From Zeus faber (taxonomy: Eukaryota; Chordata; Actinopteri; Zeiformes; Zeidae): a DNA stretch of 64,000 bases. The notes below the pieces were generated by a model. That model ran no database searches. It saw nothing but the letters and a program-made list of their open reading frames with translations, and was not told the origin of the DNA. Location of the stretch: assembly GCA_960531495.1 (NCBI GenBank), contig CAUIJY010000068.1, positions 868,001 to 932,000 of the forward strand, written 5' to 3'. Each line of letters opens with the position of its first letter. Within the stretch, counting starts at the first letter, position 1. Positions 1 to 11,112 of this stretch are shown here, piece after piece. Made by a program: the position numbers and the translations under genes.

Positions 1-287
1 TCTGAAATTACAAGCATTTTCATAAATACCTGCATGGATGGCAAACAAGGCATTTCCTGGAAATTTAAAGACCGAAAGAATGTTTTGAGTAAAGGTTTCT
101 GTCATGACTCTGTAGGAACTGCTCAGATAGTGTAAATACTGTTATGAACTCATTTGTAATGGGAAAGTACTGTTTGAAAAACAGTTTTTGGCACATCTAA
201 CAAGTTTTTCGGAAATTATGAGCATTTTCATAAAAACCTGCATGGATGGCAAACAAGGCATTTTCAGGCAATTTGGAGACTGAAAGG
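1..287 (+). repeat. Left edge: class A monomer and start of a B/D hybrid
   Basis: The monomer at 1-208 is class A with CATAAATACC instead of CATAAAAACC, a mark seen again only at 2707 and 7913. The 209-416 monomer opens as B (TCGGAAATTATG, TTTGGAG) and ends as D (GTAGGAACTG, TTGTTATGGG), so it is a hybrid. The array clearly continues beyond the left edge of the window. Confidence 0.85.
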
Positions 288-833
288 ATGTTTTGAGTAA
301 AGGTTTCTGTCATGACTCTGTAGGAACTGCTCAGATAGTGTAAATACTGTTATGAACTCATTTGTTATGGGAAAGTACTGTTTGCAAAAGAGTTTTTGGC
401 ACATCTAACAAGTTTTTCTGAAATTACGTGCAGTTTCATAAAAACCTGCATGGGTGGCAAACAAGGCATTTTCAGGCAATTTAAAGACTGAAAGGATGTT
501 TTGAGTAAAGGTTTCTGTCATAACTCTGTAGGAACTGCTCAGATAGTGTAAATACTGTTATGAACTGATTTGTAATGGGAAAGTACTGTTTGCAGAACAG
601 TTTTTGGCACATCTAACAATTGTTTTCTGAAATTACGAGCATTTTCATAAAAACCTGCATGGATGGCAAACAAGGCATTTTCAGGCAATTGAAAGACTGA
701 AAGGATGTTTTGAGTAAAGGTTTGTGTCATGACTCTCTAGGACCTGCTCAGATAGTGTAAATACTGTTATGAACTGATTTGTAATGGGAAAGTACTGTTT
801 GCAAAACAGTTTTTGGCACATCTAACAAGTTTT

Positions 834-1041
834 TCTGAAATTACAAGCATTTTCATAAAAACCTGCATGGATGGCAAACAAGGCATTTCCTGGAAATTTA
901 AAGACCGAAAGAATGTTTTGAGTAAAGGTTTCTGTCATGACTCTGTAGGAACTGCTCAGATAGTGTAAATACTGTTATGAACTCATTTGTAATGGGAAAG
1001 TTCTGTTTGAAAAAGAGTTTTTGGCACATCTAACAAGTTTT
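834..1041 (+). repeat. Class A monomer (exemplar, 208 bp)
   Basis: Diagnostic bases are ACAAGCATTTT near position 10, GGCATTTCCTGGAAATTT (TTTCCTGG where other classes read TTTTCAGG), GACCGAAAGAATG, ACTCTGTAGGAACTG, GAACTCATTTG and TTTGAAAAAGAG near the 3' end. Class A is frequent in 1-11.5 kb and is seen singly later, for example at 26,443, 27,691, 32,063, 33,520, 40,807 and 63,713. It is normally followed by class B. Confidence 0.9.
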
Positions 1042-1249
1042 TCGGAAATTATGAGCATTTTCATAAAAACCTGCATGGATGGCAAACAAGGCATTTTCAG
1101 GCAATTTGGAGACTAAAAGGATGTTTTGAGTAAAGGTTTCTGTCATGACTCTCTAGGACCTGCTCAGATAGTGTAAATACTGTTATGAACTGATTTGTAA
1201 TGGGAAAGTACTGTTTGCAAAAGAGTTTTTGGCACATCTAACAAGTTTT
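1042..1249 (+). repeat. Class B monomer (exemplar, 208 bp)
   Basis: The class opens with TCGGAAATTATGAGC instead of TCTGAAATTAC. It also carries CAATTTGGAGACTG, CTCTCTAGGACCTG, GAACTGATTTG and, usually, TTTGCAAAAGAG. It nearly always follows class A or an A-type 3' half. Some B copies have GTACCGTTTGC and AAACAG near the 3' end (for example 2291 and 2915). Confidence 0.9.
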
Positions 1250-1457
1250 TCTGAAATTACAAGCATTTTCATAAAAACCTGAATGGATGGCAAACAAGGC
1301 ATTTTCAGGCAATTTAAAGACTGAAAGAATGTTTTGAGTAAAGGTTTCTGTCATGACTCTCTAGGACTTGCTCAGATAGTGTAAATACTGTTATGAACTG
1401 ATTTGTAATGGGAAAGTACTGTTTGCAAAACAGTTTTTGGCACATCTAACAAGTTTT
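1250..1457 (+). repeat. Class C monomer (exemplar, 208 bp)
   Basis: Defined by ACAAGCATTTT, CAATTTAAAGACTGAAAGAATG, CTCTCTAGGACTTGC and TTTGCAAAACAG. The GACTTG mark is shared with class G. This exemplar has CTGAATGG where most copies read CTGCATGG. It is followed by class D. Confidence 0.85.
1418..1434. other. Short dyad ACTGTTT-GCA-AAACAGT (exemplar)
   Basis: A perfect 7-bp inverted repeat with a 3-base centre lies at monomer positions 169-185 in classes that read CAAAACAG (C, F, most G). In E and E2 the CAGAACAG form leaves 6-bp arms around a 5-base centre. In D, B and J (CAAAAGAG), A (GAAAAAGAG) and I (CAAAATAG) the right arm is broken. It is the clearest dyad I found in the monomer. A protein-binding role is only a possibility; no known box is matched. 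Confidence 0.6.
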
Positions 1458-1665
1458 TCTGTAATTACAAGCATTTTCATAAAAACCTGCATGGATGGCA
1501 AACAAGGCATTTTCAGGAAATTTAAAGACCGAAAGAATGTTTTGAGTAAAGGTTCCTGTCATGACTCTGTAGGAACTGCTCAGATAGTGTAAATACTGTT
1601 ATGAACTCATTTGTTATGGGAAAGTACTGTTTGCAAAAGAGTTTTTGGCACATCTAACAAGTTTT
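1458..1665 (+). repeat. Class D monomer (exemplar, 208 bp)
   Basis: The class opens with TCTGTAATTACAAGC. It carries TTTTCAGGAAATTTAAAGAC, CGAAAGAATG, ACTCTGTAGGAACTG, GAACTCATTTGTTATGGG (TTATGGG where others have TAATGGG) and CAAAAGAG. It shares GACCGAAAGAATG with class A. One of the most widespread classes in the window, usually followed by E or E2. Confidence 0.9.
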
Positions 1666-1874
1666 TCTGAAATTACGTGCAGTTTCATAAAAACCTGCAT
1701 GGGTGGCAAACAAGGCATTTTCAGGCAATTTAAAGACTGAAAGGATGTTTTGAGTAAAGGTTTCTGTCATAACTCTGTAGGAACTGCTCAGATAGTGTAA
1801 ATACTGTTATGAACTGATTTGTAATGGGAAAGTACTGTTTGCAGAACAGTTTTTGGCACATCTAACAATTTTTT
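1666..1874 (+). repeat. Class E monomer (exemplar, 209 bp)
   Basis: Defined by TTACGTGCAGTTTC, GCATGGGTGGC, CATAACTCTGTAGG, GAACTGATTTG and TTTGCAGAACAG. It ends CTAACAATTTTTTT where other classes end CTAACAAGTTTTT, so it is one base longer. This single extra base accounts for essentially all the length variation in the array. A subvariant ends ACAATTGTTTT (417-625, 3748-3956 and the copy around 9,160). Confidence 0.9.
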
Positions 1875-2082
1875 TCTGAAATTACGAGCATTTTCATAAA
1901 AACCTACATGGATGGAAAACAAGGCATTTTCAGGCAATTGAAAGACTGAAAGGATGTTTTGAGTAAAGGTTTCTGTCATGACTCTCTAGGACCTGCTCAG
2001 ATAGTGTAAATACTGTTATGAACTGATTTGTAATGGGAAAGTACTGTTTGCAAAACAGTTTTTGGCACATCTAACAAGTTTT
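1875..2082 (+). repeat. Class F monomer (exemplar, 208 bp)
   Basis: Defined by TTACGAGCATTTTC, CAGGCAATTGAAAGACTG (AATTGAAAG where others have AATTTAAAG), CTCTCTAGGACCTG and CAAAACAG. This copy also has CCTACATGGATGGAAAAC; other F copies read CCTGCATGGATGGCAAAC. It follows E and precedes A, closing the hexamer. Confidence 0.88.
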
Positions 2083-3331
2083 TCTGAAATTACAAGCATT
2101 TTCATAAAAACCTGCATGGATGGCAAACAAGGCATTTCCTGGAAATTTAAAGACCGAAAGAATGTTTTGAGTAAAGGTTTCTGTCATGACTCTGTAGGCA
2201 CTGCTCAGATAGTGTAAATACTGTTATGAACTCATTTGTAATGGGAAAGTACTGTTTGAAAAAGAGTTTTTGGCACATCTAACAAGTTTTTCGGAAATTA
2301 TGAGCATTTTCATAAAAACCTGCATGGATGGCAAACAAGGCATTTTCAGGCAATTTGGAGACTGAAAGGATGTTTTGAGTAAAGGTTTCTGTCATGACTC
2401 TCTAGGACCTGCTCAGATAGTGTAAATACTGTTATGAACTGATTTGTAATGGGAAAGTACCGTTTGCAAAACAGTTTTTGGCACATCTAACAAGTTTTTC
2501 TGAAATTACGAGCATTTTCATAAAAACCTACATGGATGGAAAACAAGGCATTTTCAGGCAATTGAAAGACTGAAAGGATGTTTTGAGTAAAGGTTTCTGT
2601 CATGACTCTCTAGGACCTGCTCAGATAGTGTAAATACTGTTATGAACTGATTTGTAATGGGAAAGTACTGTTTGCAAAACAGTTTTTGGCACATCTAACA
2701 AGTTTTTCTGAAATTACAAGCATTTTCATAAATACCTGCATGGATGGCAAACAAGGCATTTCCTGGAAATTTAAAGACCGAAAGAATGTTTTGAGTAAAG
2801 GTTTCTGTCATGACTCTGTAGGAACTGCTCAGATAGTGTAAATACTGTTATGAACTCATTTGTAATGGGAAAGTACTGTTTGAAAAACAGTTTTTGGCAC
2901 ATCTAACAAGTTTTTCGGAAATTATGAGCATTTTCATAAAAACCTGCATGGATGGCAAACAAGGCATTTTCAGGCAATTTGGAGACTGAAAGGATGTTTT
3001 GAGTAAAGGTTTCTGTCATGACTCTCTAGGACCTGCTCAGATAGTGTAAATACTGTTATGAACTGATTTGTAATGGGAAAGTACCGTTTGCAAAACAGTT
3101 TTTGGCACATCTAACAAGTTTTTCTGAAATTACGAGCAGTTTCATAAAAACCTGCACGGGTGGCAAACAAGGCATTTTCAGGCAATTTAAAGACTGAAAG
3201 GATGTTTTGAGTAAAGGTTTCTGTCATAACTCTGTAGGAACTGCTCAGATAGTGTAAATACTGTTATGAACTCATTTGTAATGGGAAAGTACTGTTTGCA
3301 GAACAGTTTTTGGCACATCTAACAATTTTTT

Positions 3332-3539
3332 TCTGAAATTACGAGCATTTTCATAAAAACCTGCATGGATGGCAAACAAGGCATTTTCAGGCAATTTAAA
3401 GACTGAAAGGATGTTTTGAGTAAAGGTTTCTGTCATAACTCTTTAGGAACTGCTCAGATAGGGTAAATACTGTTATGAACTGATTTGTAATGGGAAAGTA
3501 CTGTTTGCAAAACAGTTTTTGGCACATCTAACAAGTTTT
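3332..3539 (+). repeat. Class H monomer (exemplar, 208 bp)
   Basis: The 3' half has CATAACTCTTTAGGAACTGC and CAGATAGGGTAAATAC where others read AGATAGTGTAAATAC. The 5' half is ACGAGCATTTT here and ACAAGCATTTT in later copies (for example 32,687). A subclass reads AGGAGCTGC (for example at 33,936, 36,226 and 42,680). Confidence 0.83.
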
Positions 3540-3618
3540 TCTGTAATTACAAGCATTTTCATAAAAACCTGCATGGATGGCAAACAAGGCATTTTCAGGA
3601 AATTTAAAGACCGAAAGA

Positions 3619-5845
3619 ATGTTTTGAGTAAAGGTTTCTGTCATGACTCTGTAGGAACTGCTCAGATAGTGTAAATACTGTTATGAACTCATTTGTTATG
3701 GGAAAGTACTGTTTGCAAAAGAGTTTTTGGCACATCTAACAAGTTTTTCTGAAATTACGTGCAGTTTCATAAAAACCTGCATGGGTGGCAAACAAGGCAT
3801 TTTCAGGCAATTTAAAGACTGAAAGGATGTTTTGAGTAAAGGTTTCTGTCATAACTCTGTAGGAACTGCTCAGATAGTGTAAATACTGTTATGAACTGAT
3901 TTGTAATGGGAAAGTACTGTTTGCAGAACAGTTTTTGGCACATCTAACAATTGTTTTCTGAAATTACGAGCATTTTCATAAAAACCTGCATGGATGGCAA
4001 ACAAGGCATTTTCAGGCAATTGAAAGACTGAAAGGATGTTTTGAGTAAAGGTTTGTGTCATGACTCTCTAGGACCTGCTCAGATAGTGTAAATACTGTTA
4101 TGAACTGATTTGTAATGGGAAAGTACTGTTTGCAAAACAGTTTTTGGCACATCTAACAAGTTTTTCTGAAATTACAAGCATTTTCATAAAAACCTGCATG
4201 GATGGCAAACAAGGCATTTCCTGGAAATTTAAAGACCGAAAGAATGTTTTGAGTAAAGGTTTCTGTCATGACTCTGTAGGAACTGCTCAGATAGTGTAAA
4301 TACTGTTATGAACTCATTTGTAATGGGAAAGTTCTGTTTGAAAAAGAGTTTTTGGCACATCTAACAAGTTTTTCGGAAATTATGAGCATTTTCATAAAAA
4401 CCTGCATGGATGGCAAACAAGGCATTTTCAGGCAATTTGGAGACTGAAAGGATGTTTTGAGTAAAGGTTTCTGTCATGACTCTCTAGGACCTGCTCAGAT
4501 AGTGTAAATACTGTTATGAACTGATTTGTAATGGGAAAGTACTGTTTGCAAAAGAGTTTTTGGCACATCTAACAAGTTTTTCTGAAATTACAAGCATTTT
4601 CATAAAAACCTGAATGGATGGCAAACAAGGCATTTTCAGGCAATTTAAAGACTGAAAGAATGTTTTGAGTAAAGGTTTCTGTCATGACTCTCTAGGACTT
4701 GCTCAGATAGTGTAAATACTGTTATGAACTGATTTGTAATGGGAAAGTACTGTTTGCAAAACAGTTTTTGGCACATCTAACAAGTTTTTCTGTAATTACA
4801 AGCATTTTCATAAAAACCTGCATGGATGGCAAACAAGGCATTTTCAGGAAATTTAAAGACCGAAAGAATGTTTTGAGTAAAGGTTCCTGTCATGACTCTG
4901 TAGGAACTGCTCAGATAGTGTAAATACTGTTATGAACTCATTTGTTATGGGAAAGTACTGTTTGCAAAAGAGTTTTTGGCACATCTAACAAGTTTTTCTG
5001 AAATTACGTGCAGTTTCATAAAAACCTGCATGGGTGGCAAACAAGGCATTTTCAGGCAATTTAAAGACTGAAAGGATGTTTTGAGTAAAGGTTTCTGTCA
5101 TAACTCTGTAGGAACTGCTCAGATAGTGTAAATACTGTTATGAACTGATTTGTAATGGGAAAGTACTGTTTGCAGAACAGTTTTTGGCACATCTAACAAT
5201 TTTTTTCTGAAATTACGAGCATTTTCATAAAAACCTACATGGATGGAAAACAAGGCATTTTCAGGCAATTGAAAGACTGAAAGGATGTTTTGAGTAAAGG
5301 TTTCTGTCATGACTCTCTAGGACCTGCTCAGATAGTGTAAATACTGTTATGAACTGATTTGTAATGGGAAAGTACTGTTTGCAAAACAGTTTTTGGCACA
5401 TCTAACAAGTTTTTCTGAAATTACAAGCATTTTCATAAAAACCTGCATGGATGGCAAACAAGGCATTTCCTGGAAATTTAAAGACCGAAAGAATGTTTTG
5501 AGTAAAGGTTTCTGTCATGACTCTGTAGGCACTGCTCAGATAGTGTAAATACTGTTATGAACTCATTTGTAATGGGAAAGTACTGTTTGAAAAAGAGTTT
5601 TTGGCACATCTAACAAGTTTTTCGGAAATTATGAGCATTTTCATAAAAACCTGCATGGATGGCAAACAAGGCATTTTCAGGCAATTTGGAGACTGAAAGG
5701 ATGTTTTGAGTAAAGGTTTCTGTCATGACTCTCTAGGACCTGCTCAGATAGTGTAAATACTGTTATGAACTGATTTGTAATGGGAAAGTACCGTTTGCAA
5801 AACAGTTTTTGGCACATCTAACAAGTTTTTCTGAAATTACGAGCA
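3619..5845 (+). repeat. Duplicated block, offset 3,331 bp (16 monomers), copy 2
   Basis: Second copy of 288-2514. It lies inside the larger block 2495-5906 that is copied again at 7701-11,112, so this stretch is present three times in the first 11 kb. Confidence 0.88.
4165..5413 (+). repeat. Hexamer A-B-C-D-E-F (1,249 bp), copy 2
   Basis: Same class order as 834-2082 at an offset of 3,331 bp: A 4165, B 4373, C 4581, D 4789, E 4997, F 5206. It keeps the private marks AAGTTCTG, CTGAATGG and GGTTCCTG. One difference seen is GACTGAAAGG here against GACTAAAAGG in the B monomer of copy 1. Confidence 0.93.
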
Positions 5846-5906
5846 GTTTCATAAAAACCTGCATGGGGGGCAAACATGGCATTTTCAGGCAATTTAAAGA
5901 CTGAAA

Positions 5907-7700
5907 GAATGTTTTGAGTAAAGGTTTCTGTCATGACTCTGTAGGAACTGCTCAGATAGTGTAAATACTGTTATGAACTCATTTGTTATGGGAAAGTACT
6001 GTTTGCAAAAGAGTTTTTGGCACATATAACAAGTTTTTCTGAAATTACGAGCAGTTTCATAAAAACCTGCATGGGGGGCAAACATAGCATTTTCAGGCAA
6101 TTTAAAGACTGAAAGGATGTTTTGAGTAAAGGTTTCTGTCATGACTCTCTAGGACTTGCTCAGATAGTGTAAATACTGTTATGAACTGATTTGTAATGGG
6201 AAAGTACTGTTTGCAGAACAGTTTTTGGCACATCTTACAATTTTTTTCTGAAATTACGAGCATTTTCATAAAAACCTGCATGGATGGCAAACAAGGCATT
6301 TTCAGGAAATTTAAAGACCGAAAGAATGTTTTGAGTAAAGGTTTCTTTCATGACTCTGTAGGAACTGCTCAGATAGTGTAAATACTGTTATGAACTCATT
6401 TGTTATGGGAAAGTACTGTTTGCAAAAGAGTTTTTGGCACATCTAACAAGTTTTTCTGAAATTACGAGCAGTTTCATAAAAACCTGCATGGGTGGCAAAC
6501 AAGGCATTTTCAGGCAATTTAAAGACTGAAAGGATGTTTTGAGTAAAGGTTTCTGTCATAACTCTGTAGGAACTGCTCAGATAGTGTAAATACTGTTATG
6601 AACTGATTTGTAATGGGAAAGTACTGTTTGCAGAACAGTTTTTGGCACATCTAACAATTTTTTTCTGAAATTACGAGCATTTTCATATAAACCTGCATGG
6701 ATGGCAAACAAGGCATTTTCAGGCAATTTAAAGACTGAAAGGATATTTTGAGTAAAGGTTTCTGTCATGACTCTGTAGGACCTGCTCAGATAGTGTAAAT
6801 ACTGTTATGAACTGATTTGTAATGGGAAAGTACTGTTTGCAAAAGAGTTTTTGGCACATCTAACAAGTTTTTCTGAAATTACGAGCAGTTTCATAAAAAC
6901 CTGCATGGATGGCAAACAAGGCATTTTCAGGCAATTTAAAGACTGAAAGGATGTTTTGAGTAAAGGTTTCTGTCATGACTCTGTAGGACCTGCTCAGATA
7001 GTGTAAATACTGTTATGAACTGATTTGTAATGGGAAAGTACTGTTTGCAAAAGAGTTTTTGGCACATCTAACAAGTTTTTCTGAAATTACGAGCAGTTTC
7101 ATAAAAACCTGCATGGGGGGCAAACATGGCATTTTCAGGCAATTTAAAGACTGAAAGGATGTTTTGAGTAAAGGTTTCTGTCATGACTCTCTAGGACTTG
7201 CTCAGATAGTGTAAATACTGTTATGAACTGATTTGTAATGGGAAAGTACTGTTTGCAAAACATTTTTTGGCACATCTAACAAGTTTTTCTGTAATTACAA
7301 GCATTTTCATAAAAACCTGCATGGATGGCAAACAAGGCATTTTCAGGAAATTTAAAGACCGAAAGAATGTTTTGAGTAAAGGTTTCTGTCATGACTCTGT
7401 AGGAACTGCTCAGATAGTGTAAATACTGTTATGAACTCATTTGTTATGGGAAAGTACTGTTTGCAAAAGAGTTTTTGGCACATCTAACAAGTTTTTCTGA
7501 AATTACGTGCAGTTTCATAAAAACCTGCATGGGTGGCAAACAAGGCATTTTCAGGCAATTTAAAGACTGAAAGGATGTTTTGAGTAAAGGTTTCTGTCAT
7601 AACTCTGTAGGAACTGCTCAGATAGTGTAAATACTGTTATGAACTGATTTGTAATGGGAAAGTACTGTTTGCAGAACAGTTTTTGGCACATCTAACAAGT
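5907..7700 (+). repeat. Mosaic stretch with G, J and K monomers
   Basis: Between the two 5,206-bp copies. It holds a G/D hybrid from 5,830, a 209-bp monomer at 6038-6246 with GGGGGGCAAACATAGC and CTTACAAT, and then D-, E-, K-, J- and G-type monomers. Private changes include CACATATAAC near 6,025, GTTTCTTTCATG near 6,342, TTCATATAAACC near 6,683 and AAAACATTTTTTGG near 7,258. Parts match 21.5-22.3 kb. Confidence 0.8.
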
Positions 7701-10700
7701 TTTTTCTGAAATTACGAGCATTTTCATAAAAACCTACATGGATGGAAAACAAGGCATTTTCAGGCAATTGAAAGACTGAAAGGATGTTTTGAGTAAAGGT
7801 TTCTGTCATGACTCTCTAGGACCTGCTCAGATAGTGTAAATACTGTTATGAACTGATTTGTAATGGGAAAGTACTGTTTGCAAAACAGTTTTTGGCACAT
7901 CTAACAAGTTTTTCTGAAATTACAAGCATTTTCATAAATACCTGCATGGATGGCAAACAAGGCATTTCCTGGAAATTTAAAGACCGAAAGAATGTTTTGA
8001 GTAAAGGTTTCTGTCATGACTCTGTAGGAACTGCTCAGATAGTGTAAATACTGTTATGAACTCATTTGTAATGGGAAAGTACTGTTTGAAAAAGAGTTTT
8101 TGGCACATCTAACAAGTTTTTCGGAAATTATGAGCATTTTCATAAAAACCTGCATGGATGGCAAACAAGGCATTTTCAGGCAATTTGGAGACTGAAAGGA
8201 TGTTTTGAGTAAAGGTTTCTGTCATGACTCTCTAGGACCTGCTCAGATAGTGTAAATACTGTTATGAACTGATTTGTAATGGGAAAGTACCGTTTGCAAA
8301 ACAGTTTTTGGCACATCTAACAAGTTTTTCTGAAATTACGAGCAGTTTCATAAAAACCTGCACGGGTGGCAAACAAGGCATTTTCAGGCAATTTAAAGAC
8401 TGAAAGGATGTTTTGAGTAAAGGTTTCTGTCATAACTCTGTAGGAACTGCTCAGATAGTGTAAATACTGTTATGAACTCATTTGTAATGGGAAAGTACTG
8501 TTTGCAGAACAGTTTTTGGCACATCTAACAATTTTTTTCTGAAATTACGAGCATTTTCATAAAAACCTGCATGGATGGCAAACAAGGCATTTTCAGGCAA
8601 TTTAAAGACTGAAAGGATGTTTTGAGTAAAGGTTTCTGTCATAACTCTTTAGGAACTGCTCAGATAGGGTAAATACTGTTATGAACTGATTTGTAATGGG
8701 AAAGTACTGTTTGCAAAACAGTTTTTGGCACATCTAACAAGTTTTTCTGTAATTACAAGCATTTTCATAAAAACCTGCATGGATGGCAAACAAGGCATTT
8801 TCAGGAAATTTAAAGACCGAAAGAATGTTTTGAGTAAAGGTTTCTGTCATGACTCTGTAGGAACTGCTCAGATAGTGTAAATACTGTTATGAACTCATTT
8901 GTTATGGGAAAGTACTGTTTGCAAAAGAGTTTTTGGCACATCTAACAAGTTTTTCTGAAATTACGTGCAGTTTCATAAAAACCTGCATGGGTGGCAAACA
9001 AGGCATTTTCAGGCAATTTAAAGACTGAAAGGATGTTTTGAGTAAAGGTTTCTGTCATAACTCTGTAGGAACTGCTCAGATAGTGTAAATACTGTTATGA
9101 ACTGATTTGTAATGGGAAAGTACTGTTTGCAGAACAGTTTTTGGCACATCTAACAATTGTTTTCTGAAATTACGAGCATTTTCATAAAAACCTGCATGGA
9201 TGGCAAACAAGGCATTTTCAGGCAATTGAAAGACTGAAAGGATGTTTTGAGTAAAGGTTTGTGTCATGACTCTCTAGGACCTGCTCAGATAGTGTAAATA
9301 CTGTTATGAACTGATTTGTAATGGGAAAGTACTGTTTGCAAAACAGTTTTTGGCACATCTAACAAGTTTTTCTGAAATTACAAGCATTTTCATAAAAACC
9401 TGCATGGATGGCAAACAAGGCATTTCCTGGAAATTTAAAGACCGAAAGAATGTTTTGAGTAAAGGTTTCTGTCATGACTCTGTAGGAACTGCTCAGATAG
9501 TGTAAATACTGTTATGAACTCATTTGTAATGGGAAAGTTCTGTTTGAAAAAGAGTTTTTGGCACATCTAACAAGTTTTTCGGAAATTATGAGCATTTTCA
9601 TAAAAACCTGCATGGATGGCAAACAAGGCATTTTCAGGCAATTTGGAGACTGAAAGGATGTTTTGAGTAAAGGTTTCTGTCATGACTCTCTAGGACCTGC
9701 TCAGATAGTGTAAATACTGTTATGAACTGATTTGTAATGGGAAAGTACTGTTTGCAAAAGAGTTTTTGGCACATCTAACAAGTTTTTCTGAAATTACAAG
9801 CATTTTCATAAAAACCTGAATGGATGGCAAACAAGGCATTTTCAGGCAATTTAAAGACTGAAAGAATGTTTTGAGTAAAGGTTTCTGTCATGACTCTCTA
9901 GGACTTGCTCAGATAGTGTAAATACTGTTATGAACTGATTTGTAATGGGAAAGTACTGTTTGCAAAACAGTTTTTGGCACATCTAACAAGTTTTTCTGTA
10001 ATTACAAGCATTTTCATAAAAACCTGCATGGATGGCAAACAAGGCATTTTCAGGAAATTTAAAGACCGAAAGAATGTTTTGAGTAAAGGTTCCTGTCATG
10101 ACTCTGTAGGAACTGCTCAGATAGTGTAAATACTGTTATGAACTCATTTGTTATGGGAAAGTACTGTTTGCAAAAGAGTTTTTGGCACATCTAACAAGTT
10201 TTTCTGAAATTACGTGCAGTTTCATAAAAACCTGCATGGGTGGCAAACAAGGCATTTTCAGGCAATTTAAAGACTGAAAGGATGTTTTGAGTAAAGGTTT
10301 CTGTCATAACTCTGTAGGAACTGCTCAGATAGTGTAAATACTGTTATGAACTGATTTGTAATGGGAAAGTACTGTTTGCAGAACAGTTTTTGGCACATCT
10401 AACAATTTTTTTCTGAAATTACGAGCATTTTCATAAAAACCTACATGGATGGAAAACAAGGCATTTTCAGGCAATTGAAAGACTGAAAGGATGTTTTGAG
10501 TAAAGGTTTCTGTCATGACTCTCTAGGACCTGCTCAGATAGTGTAAATACTGTTATGAACTGATTTGTAATGGGAAAGTACTGTTTGCAAAACAGTTTTT
10601 GGCACATCTAACAAGTTTTTCTGAAATTACAAGCATTTTCATAAAAACCTGCATGGATGGCAAACAAGGCATTTCCTGGAAATTTAAAGACCGAAAGAAT

Positions 10701-11112
10701 GTTTTGAGTAAAGGTTTCTGTCATGACTCTGTAGGCACTGCTCAGATAGTGTAAATACTGTTATGAACTCATTTGTAATGGGAAAGTACTGTTTGAAAAA
10801 GAGTTTTTGGCACATCTAACAAGTTTTTCGGAAATTATGAGCATTTTCATAAAAACCTGCATGGATGGCAAACAAGGCATTTTCAGGCAATTTGGAGACT
10901 GAAAGGATGTTTTGAGTAAAGGTTTCTGTCATGACTCTCTAGGACCTGCTCAGATAGTGTAAATACTGTTATGAACTGATTTGTAATGGGAAAGTACCGT
11001 TTGCAAAACAGTTTTTGGCACATCTAACAAGTTTTTCTGAAATTACGAGCAGTTTCATAAAAACCTGCATGGGGGGCAAACATGGCATTTTCAGGCAATT
11101 TAAAGACTGAAA
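7701..11112 (+). repeat. Duplicated block, offset 5,206 bp (25 monomers), copy 2
   Basis: Copy of 2495-5906; see the marks listed there. It contains the third intact hexamer (9371-10619). Its left edge follows a 209-bp E monomer with CTAACAAGTTTTTTCTG, an unusual end that keeps the G but still has the extra T. Confidence 0.87.
9371..10619 (+). repeat. Hexamer A-B-C-D-E-F (1,249 bp), copy 3
   Basis: Same class order as 4165-5413 at an offset of 5,206 bp, with the same private marks AAGTTCTG, CTGAATGG and GGTTCCTG. The shared rare marks show that the three copies come from recent block duplication, not independent assembly of the classes. Confidence 0.93.

Larger units (their letters stand above)
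834..2082 (+). repeat. Basic higher-order repeat, hexamer A-B-C-D-E-F (1,249 bp), copy 1
   Basis: Six distinguishable monomers follow in fixed order: A 834, B 1042, C 1250, D 1458, E 1666 and F 1875, after which A begins again at 2083. The length is five times 208 plus one of 209. Neighbouring monomers differ at many diagnostic sites, while monomers six places apart share them; this is the definition of a higher-order repeat. This copy has private marks shared with the later copies: AAGTTCTG in A, CTGAATGG in C and GGTTCCTG in D. Confidence 0.93.
288..2514 (+). repeat. Duplicated block, offset 3,331 bp (16 monomers), copy 1
   Basis: Matches 3619-5845 with shared rare marks: GTTTGTGTCATG at the end of the F/A junction, AAGTTCTG, CTGAATGG, GGTTCCTG, GTAGGCACTG and GTACCGTTTGC. 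One difference noted is GACTAAAAGG here against GACTGAAAGG. The left limit is set by GACTGAAAGG against GACCGAAAG, and the right limit by GAGCATTTTC against GAGCAGTTTC. Confidence 0.88.
2495..5906 (+). repeat. Duplicated block, offset 5,206 bp (25 monomers), copy 1
   Basis: Matches 7701-11,112 by class order and by the rare marks CATAAATACC (2707/7913), CTGCACGGGTGG, AAGTTCTG, CTGAATGG and GTAGGCACTG. A difference seen is GAAAAACAG near 2,880 against GAAAAAGAG near 8,086. The right limit is GAAAGAATG with GTAGGAACTG here against GAAAGGATG with CTAGGACCTG there. Confidence 0.87.

Noticed and set aside
539..730. Small protein gene of 63 codons on the minus strand, with about 60 near-identical copies across the window
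   Set aside because: It lies wholly within satellite monomers and crosses a monomer junction. It is open only where the monomer is 209 bp. No recognisable domain or promoter was seen, and copies differ as the satellite classes differ.
1042..1056. CENP-B box
   Set aside because: TTTTCGGAAATTATGAG in class B has TTCG but lacks the required A and CGGG in the 17-bp box; no monomer class shows the full set of essential bases.
6196..6381. 61-codon plus-strand frame
   Set aside because: Runs across a 209-bp monomer junction in satellite sequence and has no counterpart in other copies, as expected of a chance frame.
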